Positions 44,175 through 53,173 of a stretch of 64,000 bases of DNA are shown here, in pieces. Position numbers and translations under genes: made by a program. The DNA comes from Leuconostoc carnosum. Lineage in GTDB: Bacteria; Bacillota; Bacilli; Lactobacillales; Lactobacillaceae. The notes beneath the pieces are model-generated. The model had not been told where the DNA came from. It did not search any database and worked only from the letters and a program-made list of their open reading frames with translations. The DNA lies in contig NZ_JACHGL010000001.1 of NCBI RefSeq assembly GCF_014207505.1, forward strand, positions 372,001 to 436,000, in the 5' to 3' direction. Position 1 is the first letter of the stretch. Each line of letters starts with the position of its first letter.

Positions 44175-44727
44175 CGTTCCAGAACAGTTAAGCGAATTGA
44201 TATTTAATGGGTTTAAGAATAAATTCACTGCCAAACTTTTTAAAGATAGTACTGCCAAGGATATTGCTTATTTACTGGCAAAATATGTAAGTTCAAGTAA
44301 AAAGGAACAGTTGATAATAGCTCGTCAAGATGATGAAATTTGTGGATGTTTATTTTACTCTGATGATCAAGATCATTCGCTTTATGAACTGATTAAAAAA
44401 GAGTATTCTGGTTTTATGAAAATTAAAGTGTTTCTATTTTTTTTAGTACTGGAACATCGACCTGTTAAAAATGAGACATATGTTGAATTTCTGGTCGTTT
44501 CAGATCAGCATAGAAGAAGAGGGGTGGGAACGCAACTTATACAAAAATGTAAAGATATTGCAACCACAAAAAAAGTGACATTGTATGTCGCTGCAAACAA
44601 CACAAGTGCGATTGATTTATATCAAAAAAATGACTTTCGTACGCAGATAGTGCAGAGTAGTATGCTTTCAGGCAAAATTATTAATAACAAAAAATGGTAT
44701 TTTATGACATGGGAGAATTTAAAATGA
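44158..44727 (+). CDS. GNAT-family N-acetyltransferase
   Basis: 189 residues. IIARQDDEICGCLFYSDD, YVEFLVVSDQHRRRGVGTQL (acetyl-CoA loop RRRGVG) and VAANNTSAIDLYQKNDFRTQ are the GNAT core. The start overlaps the MerR gene by 17 bases and the stop overlaps the next ATG (ATGA), so translation is coupled on both sides. It may acetylate a toxic compound sensed by the MerR protein (inference). Confidence 0.83.
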   Translation: MIYLSNVPEQLSELIFNGFKNKFTAKLFKDSTAKDIAYLLAKYVSSSKKEQLIIARQDDEICGCLFYSDDQDHSLYELIKKEYSGFMKIKVFLFFLVLEHRPVKNETYVEFLVVSDQHRRRGVGTQLIQKCKDIATTKKVTLYVAANNTSAIDLYQKNDFRTQIVQSSMLSGKIINNKKWYFMTWENLK

Positions 44728-45047
44728 AAATTGTAACTACTGAAACAATTAGTGATCGGAACATTACTGAAATTAAAGAAGCTATTTTTAGTGAACAGGT
44801 GCTTTCAGTTAATGTTGTTAAAGATGCAATTAGTGGTATAAAAGGTATTTTTGGAGGCAAATCGAACAGTTATTCTGAAGAATACGCTAAGGGTCGGGAA
44901 CTAGCTATTAACGATTTGCAAAAGGAAGCCGAAAAAATTGGTGCTAATGCAATTGTCGGCACAGTTGTAGATTATAATCAATTCGTAAATTCAGACATTA
45001 TGTTGATCATTGTTACCGCAAGTGGTACTGCTGTTTCTGTACAATGA
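44724..45047 (+). CDS. YbjQ/UPF0145 family protein
   Basis: 107 residues. IVTTETISDRNITEIKEAIF, GIKGIFGGKSNSYSEEY, RELAINDLQKEAEKIGANAI and VGTVVDYNQF are all typical of YbjQ (putative heavy-metal-binding, pentameric small protein). The biochemical role is unproven. RBS GGGAG. Third gene of the MerR operon, ended by a strong hairpin at 45163-45205. Confidence 0.88.
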   Translation: MKIVTTETISDRNITEIKEAIFSEQVLSVNVVKDAISGIKGIFGGKSNSYSEEYAKGRELAINDLQKEAEKIGANAIVGTVVDYNQFVNSDIMLIIVTASGTAVSVQ

Positions 45048-45162
45048 AGTAAAATTATAATAGTAAATTAAGTAATTACTTAAAAGTTATGAAAACTAAG
45101 ATTTGCTAAACTATTACCTTACTTGGATAAAGATGATTATATTTTAATTATCATACATTATG

Positions 45163-45205
45163 AAAAACAGACGATACACTTATTAATTTGTGTCGTCTGT
45201 TTTTG
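45163..45205. terminator. Bidirectional terminator
   Basis: AAAAACAGACGATACA pairs with TGTGTCGTCTGTTTTT (one mismatch), 10-base loop, T on one side and A on the other. Confidence 0.85.
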
Positions 45206-45288
45206 TAAATTTGATTTTAGTGTGCTAACTTATTTAAACAACCTAATGACCCGTATAATGGGTAGGACTAATGAAATATTTTTGTCGG

Positions 45289-45885
45289 TCAAATAATCTT
45301 CGCAAAAAAACTCTTGATTAGTTTTAGCTCAATAATTCTTCTATTATCTGTTGTTTTCAAAAACTTTTTTTTTAAGAGTGTTGCTAAGAATAAGCGTCCC
45401 AACTCACCAGATAAATGAGGAATCCTTTCTGAAAAATCAATACATGTTTTTAACTGTTGTTGTTGATTAATTGAATAGCTTAGTAGTTTGCTTAAAGTTT
45501 TCTGGCCTTGTTCTGTTAGATAATAGATATCCGTACTTTTAGCTTCGACTAGGTCCATGTCTAATAATATTTGAAAAAGATTGATCCCAATTTTCCCAGC
45601 TAGATGGTCATAACAAGTACGTGCTTGACATAATTTAAGTGCTTGTGGTCGGTGATCTAAATAAGTGTTTGCTTTCTTTCCAAAATCTGTTAATATTGAT
45701 ATTTTTCGAATTCTAAAGTAATATCGGCCAGCAAAGTATCGTTTATAAATTAAATTTTGGTTTTCGAGCTGCATTAACTCACGTTGACAAGGGTAGTCTT
45801 CTTGTTGGCTCAGACTGGACAACTCGTGAACAGTTAAAAATCGTTGACAACTTAAAATAGATAACAAGCTATCTTCTAACGTCAC
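45289..45885 (-). CDS. Winged-helix protein, partner of the ArsR-type regulator
   Basis: 198 residues. The N-terminal half (DSLLSILSCQRFLTVHELSS, CQRELMQLENQNLIYKRYFA) looks like a winged helix. The C-terminal half shows ARTCYDHLAGKIGINLFQIL and CIDFSERIPHLSGELGRLFL, a repeat-like pair found in the C-terminal domain of some ArsR-type regulators. A GTG at 45885 has a perfect RBS (AAGGAGG); an in-frame ATG at 45918 overlaps the upstream gene. It is 19 bases after the ArsR gene and probably acts with it. Confidence 0.6.
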   Translation of the reverse strand: MTLEDSLLSILSCQRFLTVHELSSLSQQEDYPCQRELMQLENQNLIYKRYFAGRYYFRIRKISILTDFGKKANTYLDHRPQALKLCQARTCYDHLAGKIGINLFQILLDMDLVEAKSTDIYYLTEQGQKTLSKLLSYSINQQQQLKTCIDFSERIPHLSGELGRLFLATLLKKKFLKTTDNRRIIELKLIKSFFAKII

Positions 45886-45904
45886 TGTAACTTCCTCCTT
45901 AATA

Positions 45905-47011
45905 TTATTGTATCTCACTACTTTCTAAAAAATTATAGAAGCCAGGTACAATATCACTTACAACTTCTGTAGGTGTGTATAATACAAACTTACCTTTTTT
46001 CTTAGTTACAACTAATCCAGCATCTTTTAATATTTTAAGATGGTGTGAAATAGTAGAATCACTCATCATCAAAATTTGTCCTAAAGCCTGTGTAGTGTAA
46101 GCTTGATCAGATATATATTTCATGACTTTCAATCTAACAGTATCACTTAGAGCATTAAACACTATAGCAAGACGATCAGGGCTTATTTTAACCTTCAGTT
46201 TATTCAAGGCATCATAGCACAATACAATACCATATTTAAAGTGGTCAACAAACAGATGCGGCCAAATAAAGTAACTAGGTAACAATAAAACGGTATCTTG
46301 GTCTGACAAATCAATGCGTTCTTCAAAAGGTTTGACAATTATTAATTGTTGTTGCCGCCAAAAGATACGATCAACTTGTAGATGGTTGATTAAACTTACA
46401 AATCCATATTGTCTTAAGTAATTGGATTGTTTTTTAATTTCAGTTAGTAAAAAATGTTCCAGTGATTTATCCTTCCAAGTTTTATCAAAGAACTGTTTTC
46501 GATATGCTTCAATAAATCTAAATAAGTGCTGATACACTGATTTTGGATTATCCGCCAAGTCTGTTAATAGATTTTGATGATCATCTAATTGGAATCCATG
46601 CCACTCTAAACTTTTAGCTAATGTCGGAATAAATTGATTTTCACGATCTGATGCAACTTTTTTTAGAGTGGTCAAAATAACTTGCGGATCAGTTTGAATA
46701 AGATATTCTTTTAATTGTGAAACTTCTGTATCTAAATTAGCATTTAAATTTTCAAAATTATTAAATAAAACTGGTGGTACGCCTAATTCATATATTAGTG
46801 AAAAGTAATGTAAATCATTAAAAAAATTATTCGATAAATGTCGTTGCGCTGTCAATGCCCAATCTATATTCATACCATGGTGACGGGGGTTTAACAAAAC
46901 ATGTAAGCTCCGAAAAAGCTCATTTAAAGGAGAATAAACAAACTGAACACGCTGAATAAGCGTCTCATTATTTTGAAGCGCATAATCACCAAATTTAATA
47001 TGAACTGCCAT
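45905..47011 (-). CDS. ArsR-type regulator with large N-terminal domain (DUF5937-like)
   Basis: 368 residues. The first 260 form a variable helical domain (YSPLNELFRSLHVLLNPRHH is the typical start) as in DUF5937-containing regulators. Residues 275-350 are an ArsR helix-turn-helix: LAIVFNALSDTVRLKVMKYI, LMMSDSTISHHLKILKDAGL. RBS GAGGTGA. It is divergent from a DHA2-type efflux pump with 97 bases between starts, so it is likely the pump's regulator. Confidence 0.82.
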   Translation of the reverse strand: MAVHIKFGDYALQNNETLIQRVQFVYSPLNELFRSLHVLLNPRHHGMNIDWALTAQRHLSNNFFNDLHYFSLIYELGVPPVLFNNFENLNANLDTEVSQLKEYLIQTDPQVILTTLKKVASDRENQFIPTLAKSLEWHGFQLDDHQNLLTDLADNPKSVYQHLFRFIEAYRKQFFDKTWKDKSLEHFLLTEIKKQSNYLRQYGFVSLINHLQVDRIFWRQQQLIIVKPFEERIDLSDQDTVLLLPSYFIWPHLFVDHFKYGIVLCYDALNKLKVKISPDRLAIVFNALSDTVRLKVMKYISDQAYTTQALGQILMMSDSTISHHLKILKDAGLVVTKKKGKFVLYTPTEVVSDIVPGFYNFLESSEIQ

Positions 47012-47108
47012 AAAATCACCTCATGATTCTAAAATTCTGAAATCGTTTGAATAACTAACAAGTATATTCTATCATTAAAAGTAGTAAACGTGTGAAGAAG
47101 GAATTGAC

Positions 47109-48482
47109 ATGAATAACAAATTAAAAAACAATCTGATTATTACCATTTCAGGTATGGGTATGCTGTTGTCTACTTTAGATACGGGTATTATTAATGTTGC
47201 CTTACCTTTTTTAGAAAAAGAATTTCAGACGTCCACAAGTTTAACTGCTCTCAGTGTTATTGGGTATACCATGAGCTTGGCGATATTTATTTTACCTTTC
47301 GGTTATTTGAGCGATCGCTATGGTAAATTAAAGATGTCGTTGTTTGGGTTAATACTGTTTGGATTAGGCTCCATTCTTTGTGGACTAGCTAATAGTATTG
47401 TATCTTTAATTATTTTTAGAATTATACAGGGTGTCGGAGCCGCTGCACTTCAAGCAACATCAGCCGCTTTAATAACGACTCTAGTAGATAAAAAAAATGT
47501 GGCTAGTGCTTTAGGTATTTTGGGAATCATGATTGGCCTCGGGCCGGTATTAGGACCTTCTATTGGCGGATTATTTTTATCTATGAATCTTTGGCGACTA
47601 ATATTTTGGATAAATGTTCCTTTTGCTGGTGTTGGCTTGATTTGCAACTATATTTTGATGAAAGACATTAACGAACAAAAACATTCCGGATCATTTGATA
47701 TTGTAGGTGCATTATTTTGTGCTTTCACTGTGATATCTATATTAGTTGGTTTTTCCTTATTAAGTGATCGCAATTATCTCATTCTTGGCTTTTTACTAAT
47801 TATATTTGGCGTATTTGTTGCTAGAAGGCTATATGTTATCGAACTGCACAGCAAGGCACCATTAATTAGTTTTCAAATGTTAAATAAAAATCCTAAAAGC
47901 TGGCTTTATTTATTACAGACAATGATATTTGGGTTTGCATCTGCTATGATTTTCCTGTTACCGCCTTTTGTATTTGAAAAAATAATGCACCTCAATGTAG
48001 GTATAACTGGTTTATTAGTTTTAGGTGCACCAGCTGGATTAGTCATTTTTTCTAGAATATCAGGTAAGCACAATGATGGTTATAGAAATTCACAGTTTAG
48101 TTTTTGGGGATTAACCACTATTGGCATATCTTTAATCGGCTTACTAGCATTCAATAAGCAGTGGCCAGCATTATTCATGACATTTTTTCTATTTGTTTAT
48201 GGTATAGGTGGGGGACTATTTCAACCAGCTAATATTGCGGCTATCATGCAAGTGGGTGAAAAAGGAAACCAAGGTAGTATGGGCTCTCTACAAAGAATGA
48301 TACAAAATATTGCAATTGCTAGTGGTACAGCCATTGGTTCCACAACAATCAACCTTTTACCGGGAAATCTAGAAACCAGTATTAAAATCAATTGGGGGGT
48401 GACATTATGTCTAATAATAATCACAATTGGTTTTAGCATCATGTTTGATAGAAAAAATATTAAAAATAAAAGAACATACTAA
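47109..48482 (+). CDS. MFS multidrug efflux transporter, DHA2 type
   Basis: 457 residues, 13-14 helices. LLSTLDTGIINVALPFLEKE (motif D1), GYLSDRYGKLKMSLFG (motif A), IFRIIQGVGAAALQATSAAL (motif B) and GLGPVLGPSIGGLF (motif C). It is related to, but clearly distinct from, the pump at 4605-6059. RBS AAGAAGGAA. Divergent ArsR-type gene. Drug or metabolite export is expected; the substrate is unknown. Confidence 0.86.
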   Translation: MNNKLKNNLIITISGMGMLLSTLDTGIINVALPFLEKEFQTSTSLTALSVIGYTMSLAIFILPFGYLSDRYGKLKMSLFGLILFGLGSILCGLANSIVSLIIFRIIQGVGAAALQATSAALITTLVDKKNVASALGILGIMIGLGPVLGPSIGGLFLSMNLWRLIFWINVPFAGVGLICNYILMKDINEQKHSGSFDIVGALFCAFTVISILVGFSLLSDRNYLILGFLLIIFGVFVARRLYVIELHSKAPLISFQMLNKNPKSWLYLLQTMIFGFASAMIFLLPPFVFEKIMHLNVGITGLLVLGAPAGLVIFSRISGKHNDGYRNSQFSFWGLTTIGISLIGLLAFNKQWPALFMTFFLFVYGIGGGLFQPANIAAIMQVGEKGNQGSMGSLQRMIQNIAIASGTAIGSTTINLLPGNLETSIKINWGVTLCLIIITIGFSIMFDRKNIKNKRTY

Positions 48483-48483
48483 G

Positions 48484-48514
48484 ACACTTATTTACACTTA
48501 ATAAGTGTTTTTTA
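48484..48514 (+). terminator. Terminator after the second DHA2 pump
   Basis: ACACTTATT/AATAAGTGT stem, 7-base loop, six T. Confidence 0.87.
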
Positions 48515-48550
48515 TTTGGAAAATGCAATAAGAAAACAACGACACAAAAA

Positions 48551-48763
48551 ATGGGGTTAAAACCAGAACAGATTGCCGGTAACGTGGAAGATGTGGCAGT
48601 ATCTTCTTCAATCATTCGAGACTGGTCAAACAGAGGCTTAATTAAGATTAGAACCCATAACTATCACCACCAAGATGGTTCACAAAAAGAACGCGAATTA
48701 GCCAAAATACAGTGCGATCGTCAACGAAAAATTGCCTGTTGACGATCTAACCTACAAAAAAGT
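48551..48763 (+). pseudogene. Internal fragment of an IS30-family transposase
   Basis: 71 codons matching the middle of the IS30 transposase at 57817-58971 (there 58171-58380): KPEQIAGNVEDVAVSSS, IRDWSNRGLIKIRTH and RSNLQKS are recognisable. Identity at DNA level is high but not complete, and a TGA replaces one codon near the end (IAC-stop-RSN). Helix-turn-helix and DDE parts are missing. Confidence 0.88.
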
Positions 48764-48789
48764 ATTAATTTGGCTACTAATTTTCGAAA

Positions 48790-48915
48790 ATAATAAAAGA
48801 ATTATCAGCATTTGAGGGTAATGAAACTGCGAAGAGTTATCTCAAAAGTATTTATGATGAAAATGAATTATCTGTAATAAATGCTAAAATTTTTAGAAAT
48901 ATCAAGTTTGTTTGA
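48790..48915 (+). pseudogene. C-terminal tail of an unidentified protein
   Basis: Open frame without a start, IIKELSAFEGNETAKSYLKS, then IYDENELSVINAKIFRNIKF and a stop. Its amino-acid texture is protein-like, and it begins right after the IS30 fragment, so a host or element gene was probably cut by the insertion and its front lost. Family unknown. Confidence 0.4.
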
Positions 48916-48928
48916 CATTCTAGTTGGG

Positions 48929-49513
48929 TTAGTCAAATCTTTTTAATTGGATGCTTTTAAGGTACCTTCTTCGCTTCTCAGCAGTTGTAGTCGAAATCAT
49001 GCCAAAGTTAGTCCAAGAACGTCCTTGAAATCCTAATTGCTTCAATGTTTGATTTAAAAATATTTTTTTAATGCCATTGCCATTGAAAAAGCGAATATAA
49101 AATGTAGGCGAGGAGGACGTTGTTAGTAAATAACATTTTTTTATATTCTGTAGCTCACCCTGGACACCTAATTTGGTAACCGTATGTGATAGATTTTCTC
49201 CTTCTTTCATCACTTTGTCAATAAATCCTTTTAGCATCCCTGGTACACTATTCCACCAAACGGGGGAAATGATTATGATAGTATGTGCTGTCTTTAATAG
49301 CTTTAGGTACTTTTCAACCAACGGGTCAGTTGTCTGACCGCTATGATAAAGTTTTAGTTCCTCAATAGAATAAACTGGCGAAAAATTATCGGTGTGCAAA
49401 TCAATAGTCTGATATGTCAATTTGGATTGTTCAAGATTTTGTTGTACTGCATTTAATATGGCATGGTTAAAACTATGCTGGTAAGGGTGGCAATATATAA
49501 TAAGTGTGTGCAT
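48929..49513 (-). CDS. NAD(P)H-dependent flavin oxidoreductase (flavodoxin-like fold)
   Basis: 194 residues. HTLIIYCHPYQHSFNHAILN is the FMN phosphate-binding start, ELKLYHSGQ and HTIIIISPVWWNSVPGMLKG (FMN isoalloxazine loop) follow, with FIDKVMKEGENL. It belongs to the NQO/KefF/MdaB group that reduces quinones or nitro compounds by two electrons. Immediately downstream (4 bases) of a TetR gene and under its operator, so a quinone- or electrophile-responsive unit is likely. Confidence 0.85.
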   Translation of the reverse strand: MHTLIIYCHPYQHSFNHAILNAVQQNLEQSKLTYQTIDLHTDNFSPVYSIEELKLYHSGQTTDPLVEKYLKLLKTAHTIIIISPVWWNSVPGMLKGFIDKVMKEGENLSHTVTKLGVQGELQNIKKCYLLTTSSSPTFYIRFFNGNGIKKIFLNQTLKQLGFQGRSWTNFGMISTTTAEKRRRYLKSIQLKRFD

Positions 49514-49517
49514 GTTT

Positions 49518-50042
49518 TTATTTCTCCAAAAATTTGTATAGTGTATTTTTAACTAGTTCATGGTCATAATTAGTTATTTTATTTTTAATTAATGCACCAT
49601 ATCCTTGTATAAAAGACCATAGTTGAATAAATAATGCTTTGTTGCTTTGTTCATTTTCAGTTGGATTAACTTGTTGTATCAACTTGTTAATCGCATCTAA
49701 AAACATAAAATTTTGCGTATCAAGGTTATTAGATTGGTTCAACATAATAAATTCCATTAAATAGGGTTCATTTTTAAACAACAAACAGATCTGCTCGGCT
49801 ACTTTTAATAATTCACTAGTTGGTTCAGCAGTAATATCAATGTTTAGTCGTTCTGTTAATTCTTGCGATAATAATATTGAAACCTGATAATATAGGTCCT
49901 CCTTACTATTGAAATGTTTATAAAAAGCACCAGTAGTGATACCGATTGAATTAGTCAGGGTTCTAAGAGATATTTCACGATAATCTTTTTCGCGAATCCA
50001 CTGCGTAGTGGCATCCAAAATCAGAGACTTAGTATTTTTCAT
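49518..50042 (-). CDS. TetR/AcrR-family regulator
   Basis: 174 residues. SLILDATTQWIREKDYREIS, LRTLTNSIGITTGAFYKHFN is the helix-turn-helix. It is the first gene of a two-gene operon with the flavin oxidoreductase. A perfect dyad 40 bases upstream is its likely operator. RBS AAGGGGGA. Confidence 0.9.
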   Translation of the reverse strand: MKNTKSLILDATTQWIREKDYREISLRTLTNSIGITTGAFYKHFNSKEDLYYQVSILLSQELTERLNIDITAEPTSELLKVAEQICLLFKNEPYLMEFIMLNQSNNLDTQNFMFLDAINKLIQQVNPTENEQSNKALFIQLWSFIQGYGALIKNKITNYDHELVKNTLYKFLEK

Positions 50043-50081
50043 ATGTTCCCCCTTACAATTAATTATTTAAACAACATATTC

Positions 50082-50104
50082 AAAAGATAACACCGTTATC
50101 TTTT
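50082..50104. promoter_or_regulatory. TetR operator, perfect dyad
   Basis: AAAAGATAAC-ACC-GTTATCTTTT, 10-bp arms, upstream of the leftward TetR-oxidoreductase operon. The rest of the gap to 50594 shows no supportable gene; only an antisense-like 65-codon frame without RBS at 50200-50397. Confidence 0.8.
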
Positions 50105-50594
50105 CTTGTCAACTATATTTTTCTCTATGAATGATTACAAGATCTGGATGCAAGAGCCATTATAAATACAGCGTAATGAATTGAATCATAACCATGAGAT
50201 CAAAAAAGCATAGTCGGATTAATTGAAAATGTAGCTACCGATTTATGCTTATTAGTGATAATAAAATTATTGATTGATTTATGATTCGTATCTGAAAGTT
50301 TAGTTACTGGAAAATTTGCGACTAAAGAACAAAGATATTGATAATTCAAGCTATTCTTTTGTGAAATTATGAAGTCATTTGAAAGGGTATCCAACATAAT
50401 ATGGTGAACTTAGTCAATCTCGTGCAAAACATAGCAATAACTTTTGCCAGTAGCTCTTGTAATAGTTCAATCAGTTCATAAATAAATCATTTTTTCTAAG
50501 ACCTTTTTTGTTGTGAGACTGTGCATTCATGGTACAATTTATCCTATAAAGGGAAATTTCATTCTAACTATGAAATAAAAGTGAGGAAGTTAAT

Positions 50595-51218
50595 ATGTTA
50601 AAAAAATGGATAACCGCAGCATTGCTAATTACCATAAGCTTATTACTGATTATAATTGCATATTTACTTTATAGTGGCCAGCAGAACGACAGTAACTCGG
50701 CCCCAAGCTCTTCCTCTTCACTAGCTCAATCTACTTCCTCTTCTAATAGTTCAAGTAGCAGTGAGACAGACGGTAATTTGCTCAGCTTGGACAAAATTAA
50801 GAGTATTTTTTATCAAAGATACAATGGTACATCTATTACATCAATTGAATATGAGAAGACTTTATTTTCGAAGTATTATGAAATAACGGGTGTAGATGAC
50901 GATACTGAATACACTTTGAAAATTAATGCTGACACGGGAAAAGTGATTAGTCATAACAAAGAAACACTGGATACTGACGAAGCAAATGGCGTTGAGAAAC
51001 AACAAAAAGCAATTAACTTTGATGAAATCATTTCATTAAAAGATGCCATATCTAAGGCTGAAAACTCCGCAGGAGACAGTTCAGTTGAGGGGTGGTCACT
51101 AGATAAAGAAGATGGGACTACACAATGGGAAATAGCCTTAAAAGCTAGCAATGGTAATGTCTCTATCAAGATTGATGCTAAAAGTGGTCAGGTTTTAGAT
51201 CAAGAAACTGACGATTAA
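50595..51218 (+). CDS. Membrane-anchored PepSY-domain protein
   Basis: 207 residues. One N-terminal membrane helix (residues 7-27), then a Ser-rich linker of about 35 residues (SSSSSLAQSTSSSNSSSSSE), then two PepSY-like repeats: LDKIKSIFYQRYNGTSITS ... INADTGKVISH, and SLKDAISKAENSAGD ... IDAKSGQVLDQ. PepSY domains are thought to inhibit secreted proteases or to be general extracellular chaperone-like modules. The protein faces outward. RBS GTGAGGAAG. Confidence 0.85.
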   Translation: MLKKWITAALLITISLLLIIIAYLLYSGQQNDSNSAPSSSSSLAQSTSSSNSSSSSETDGNLLSLDKIKSIFYQRYNGTSITSIEYEKTLFSKYYEITGVDDDTEYTLKINADTGKVISHNKETLDTDEANGVEKQQKAINFDEIISLKDAISKAENSAGDSSVEGWSLDKEDGTTQWEIALKASNGNVSIKIDAKSGQVLDQETDD

Positions 51219-51315
51219 ACAAGAACAAAAATACAGTGTTCTTGCTATAAAAGTTAATCTAATCAATTAACACTGTTGCTAGAGCGAAACAACATATCAA
51301 GATAAACCATCTGGG

Positions 51316-51447
51316 TTGCTTATAAAAATTATAATAACTAAAACATTACCAGTCATTGTCTTCATCGTGACTGGTTTTTTATTGATTCATAAAATTGAAA
51401 GACAGTTGTACCAAGTAAAGCGACAATTACGTGAAGCTACTGATTAA
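51316..51447 (+). CDS. Possible 43-residue membrane peptide
   Basis: TTG-started frame: LIKIIITKTLPVIVFIVTGF, LLIHKIERQLYQVKRQLREA. One helix plus an amphipathic basic tail, normal codon texture. Against it: weak RBS (CTGGG) and an internal hairpin with T run (ACCAGTCA/TGACTGGT, 51348-51380) that could be the terminator of the PepSY gene. Either a small gene or a coincidence. 51448-51706 holds nothing I can support. Confidence 0.3.
   Translation: MLIKIIITKTLPVIVFIVTGFLLIHKIERQLYQVKRQLREATD
51348..51380 (+). terminator. Candidate terminator downstream of the PepSY gene
   Basis: ACCAGTCA/TGACTGGT stem, 12-base loop, six T. It overlaps the possible small frame at 51316-51447. Confidence 0.55.
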
Positions 51448-51706
51448 CAAACATTTTTTTGATGGTCAAAATTAAAGTGCTATTGTAATTACCGAAAAGT
51501 TTCTGCATACTTACGAAACAAGATATCGACTAAAATAATTTTGAACTTAAAAAAACAAAATTCAGATCTCCTACTGTACATTACGTAAAATATAAATATT
51601 TCACTAACTACAATTTAAATACATTCCGATCAGAAAATCGTTGCTCTTTTGCATTGAATACAAACCATGAAAATTTTTAAATTAACCATAATTAAGCAAT
51701 ATAAGA

Positions 51707-52345
51707 TTACTCAAAATTAACTTTCACACTTGTTTCTTTGTCAGTAGACTTGAAAAGTGTGGTGTAATAGTCCTTGGCTGAATCTTGAATCATGTCTTTG
51801 TATATTTTTAAGTAATGCTTCTGTTTACTACTTGAAAGTGCTTGAGAAACAAGTTGTCCCGTATCTACGGTTTTTGTTGAAGCACTCAAAATATTGCCAC
51901 TGTCATCATACATTTGGTAAGGATTATTCTTATCTAATTCAACACCAATAACGTCAAATTTAGGTACTGTAATATCAACTTGATTCTTATCATTATATTT
52001 AATCTTAACAGGCTTTTTTATCCCTAACTTAGCGTCATAGTTTAAAATAATTATCGCTTTTTTCTCTGTTAGTGGTACCCCTATGTGAGTCCATGGTATT
52101 TTAAGATTATTTTGTCTTGTTTCGATATCTTGTATACCGACATTCAAAAAAACATGTTCATCAACTTTTTCAAGATTTTTAACCATTGTAGCTGTAGTTG
52201 ACTGACTGGTTTGTATCCCGGCATCTTGATTATTGAAAAGACTATTTAATTTAAAACCAGCAATCAGACCGACAATTAAAATCACTACTAACAAGACCAG
52301 GATAAGCCATGTTTTAATTCTGCTACTTTTTCGCCTAAACTTCAT
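51707..52345 (-). CDS. DUF4230-like membrane-anchored protein
   Basis: 212 residues. A basic start and one membrane helix (TWLILVLLVVILIVGLIAGF), then an extracytoplasmic domain with VFLNVGIQDIETRQ, IILNYDAKLGIKKPVKIKYN, DITVPKFDVIGVELD and a helical tail. The beta-rich pattern (Y.a.ylGid ... v.itlP.pkil...id) is like DUF4230, a family without known function. A small one-gene membrane protein precedes it by about 24 bases in the same operon. Confidence 0.6.
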   Translation of the reverse strand: MKFRRKSSRIKTWLILVLLVVILIVGLIAGFKLNSLFNNQDAGIQTSQSTTATMVKNLEKVDEHVFLNVGIQDIETRQNNLKIPWTHIGVPLTEKKAIIILNYDAKLGIKKPVKIKYNDKNQVDITVPKFDVIGVELDKNNPYQMYDDSGNILSASTKTVDTGQLVSQALSSSKQKHYLKIYKDMIQDSAKDYYTTLFKSTDKETSVKVNFE

Positions 52346-52368
52346 TATAGTCACACTCACTGTATGTA

Positions 52369-52494
52369 TTATTTTTTGCTAACGAATTTCATGAATAATC
52401 CAAAAATTACCAATCCAACGAAAGCTAGGGTAGGATTTAAAAATAGTAAACCAAACAATACCAACACTGAAATAATAGTTATCGTTTTTTTCAT
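52369..52494 (-). CDS. Small hydrophobic membrane protein (41 residues)
   Basis: Two hydrophobic segments, KKTITIISVLVLFGLLFLNP and LAFVGLVIFGLFMKF, end in VSKK. RBS GGAGTGTGAG is close to the ATG at 52494, and the stop lies 24 bases before the DUF4230-like gene. Start, RBS and operon position support a real small gene of two-helix type. Function unknown. Confidence 0.6.
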   Translation of the reverse strand: MKKTITIISVLVLFGLLFLNPTLAFVGLVIFGLFMKFVSKK

Positions 52495-52648
52495 CTCACA
52501 CTCCAGTAAATTCTCTAAATTAAACATTACTATATCATATTATACAACCTCACGAAAAATAATAATTAGGTTTTTTCCATCTACTCATCATCTTCGTATT
52601 GGCGCTTCAATATGCTGATTTCGGGTTTCAACTTCTCATTGGCAATTG

Positions 52649-53173
52649 TCAACGAGAAAAGACGAAGGTGGGTAGTTGATTACCAAAAATTTGATAATAA
52701 TGATCAAGATCACCACTGCCAAATGCCTCTATATAATAATGTAATCCAGGATTGCCACCGATATCTTCGATTAATCCATAGCCAGATCCTCCAATGAGTG
52801 TAGGAATGTCATGCAATAATATTTCTTTTGTTTCTATTGATTCAACGTTTAAAGAAATTTTCCAATTATCTCCGAAGTCATACTGAAATGCAAATTGATT
52901 GTTGAGATTTGAAGGCGAAAAAAATTGGCTCAAATTTGTTTCCATTACACTATATTGCTTACCGGTCTCTACGAATTCTGGTAAATCCATTGCTGGTAAT
53001 AAATAATAGTAAGATTGCTGATGATTAAAAATTTCAAAACTTTTTTGGAAACCAAATAGGTGGGCTCCTTCTAATCCGAAAGCAGAAATTAAGGTATATC
53101 CCAGATATGCTAGTGAACGTTCCGCATTAATCAAAATCGTTCGATTAATTACAGGTTTGAAATGAACGATAGG
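52649..53173 (-). pseudogene. Plasmid pRiA4b ORF-3-like protein, N-terminally truncated
   Basis: Reads open to 53173 without ATG; a TTG at 53134 is the only internal start. HFKPVINRTILINAERSLAY aligns with the usual kPpiWRrilvp...tLadLh start of PRiA4_ORF3 proteins, and FQYDFGDNWKISLNVESI is the hallmark motif. About a dozen N-terminal residues are missing because the gene abuts the FtsK-like remnant at about 53165. The IGGSGYGLIEDIGGNPG segment is intact. The family occurs on mobile elements; its role is unknown. Confidence 0.75.

Noticed and set aside
50200-50397. 65-codon leftward frame in the gap before the PepSY gene
   Set aside because: No RBS, no start context and no recognisable motif; its texture is not clearly coding.
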